From assembly GCA_943325435.2 (NCBI GenBank), contig CALPPK020000123.1:1-5309 (forward strand): DNA of 5,309 bases, in the 5' to 3' direction. The position numbers and the translations under genes are program-made. The stretch is from Bifidobacterium breve (GTDB lineage: Bacteria > Actinomycetota > Acidimicrobiia > Acidimicrobiales > Ilumatobacteraceae). The notes under the pieces are model-generated. The model ran no database searches. It was not told the origin of the DNA and saw nothing but the letters and a program-made list of their open reading frames with translations. This document shows positions 4,981 to 5,309 of this stretch, piece after piece. Numbering within the stretch: position 1 is the stretch's first letter; the number at the start of each line of letters is the position of its first letter.

Positions 4981-5309
4981 ATGAGTGACTCAACAGACAC
5001 AGTGGAGAATGCTGTAGAGACTCAGCATGGTTGCCCTGTGCAAGATTCTCACGGGCAGCGTGTACTTCACGCCTCACGCGATCAGTACGTTTCGGTAATC
5101 AAGGCTCTCGCCGACGAAGGGTATGAGATGTGCGTTGATCTCACTGGGGCCGATTACCTTGCAATGCCGCAGCGCACAATTGGTTTCGGTATTCAACCAG
5201 AGCGTTTTGAACTGGTTGTGAACTTGTTGTCCTTGTCGCAACGCAAGAGAATCCGTGTACGAGTTCAGATTCCAGCAGATGATGCCACTGTTCCAACATT
5301 GTTTGATAT
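4981..5309 (+). CDS. nuoC: NADH-quinone oxidoreductase subunit C, 3' truncated
   Basis: The frame from ATG 4981 stays open to the window edge: 109 full codons plus two bases. NuoC is a peripheral-arm subunit of complex I (30-kDa family) that packs against NuoB and NuoD and carries no cofactor. Family features are visible: MCVDLTGADYL at about residues 49-59, then RFELVVNLLSLSQRKRIRVR (75-94) followed by VQIPADDATVPTLFD. The 30-kDa signature that normally comes next lies outside the window. Residues 1-25 are a polar leader with one cysteine (C18) and are probably lineage-specific. The start is two bases after the nuoB stop, with GAAG (4972-4975) five bases before the ATG. Confidence 0.93.
   Translation, partial: MSDSTDTVENAVETQHGCPVQDSHGQRVLHASRDQYVSVIKALADEGYEMCVDLTGADYLAMPQRTIGFGIQPERFELVVNLLSLSQRKRIRVRVQIPADDATVPTLFD

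Overview
The window is a continuous, co-directional (+ strand) run of respiratory-chain genes with no gap longer than about 50 bases. It looks like the middle of one operon. It enters inside a cytochrome b gene and leaves inside nuoC, so both ends are truncated. No RNA genes, mobile elements, CRISPR arrays, terminators or convincing promoters are visible, and no reverse-strand gene is supported.

Layout: (1) positions 1-2062 encode the three core parts of a cytochrome bc/b6-type quinol oxidoreductase (complex III). These are a b6-like four-helix cytochrome b (partial), a separate cytochrome b C-terminal (subunit IV/PetD-like) protein with an unusual duplicated N-terminal motif, and a two-helix Rieske iron-sulfur protein. 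(2) Positions 2065-3129 encode a membrane-anchored di-haem cytochrome c, the expected electron acceptor from the Rieske protein. (3) Positions 3129-3944 encode an unrecognised three-helix membrane protein, locked into the operon by a stop/start overlap. (4) Positions 3948-5309 encode NuoA, NuoB and the start of NuoC, the first subunits of NADH:quinone oxidoreductase (complex I).

Together the genes describe a chain in which complex I reduces membrane quinone, the bc complex reoxidises it, and electrons leave through the di-haem cytochrome c towards a terminal oxidase not in this window. Genes are joined by 1-base overlaps (TGATG, TAATG) or 2-3 base spacers. The exceptions are a 15-base gap before the subunit IV gene and a 49-base gap before the Rieske gene, which is bridged exactly by a possible 17-codon mini-ORF.

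Likely source (inference): an actinobacterium of the Acidimicrobiia type, perhaps an aquatic lineage. The reasons are actinobacterial-looking NuoA/NuoB sequences, moderate GC (about half by eye), a split b-type complex instead of the fused cytochrome b of Mycobacterium-type actinobacteria, and the IPEHLL-type N-terminal motif. This assignment is from memory of family features, not from a search. Most of the window is ordinary core metabolism. The less ordinary points are the subunit IV N-terminal repeat, the split-b plus di-haem-c architecture, the unknown gene between complex III and complex I, and the bridging mini-ORF.
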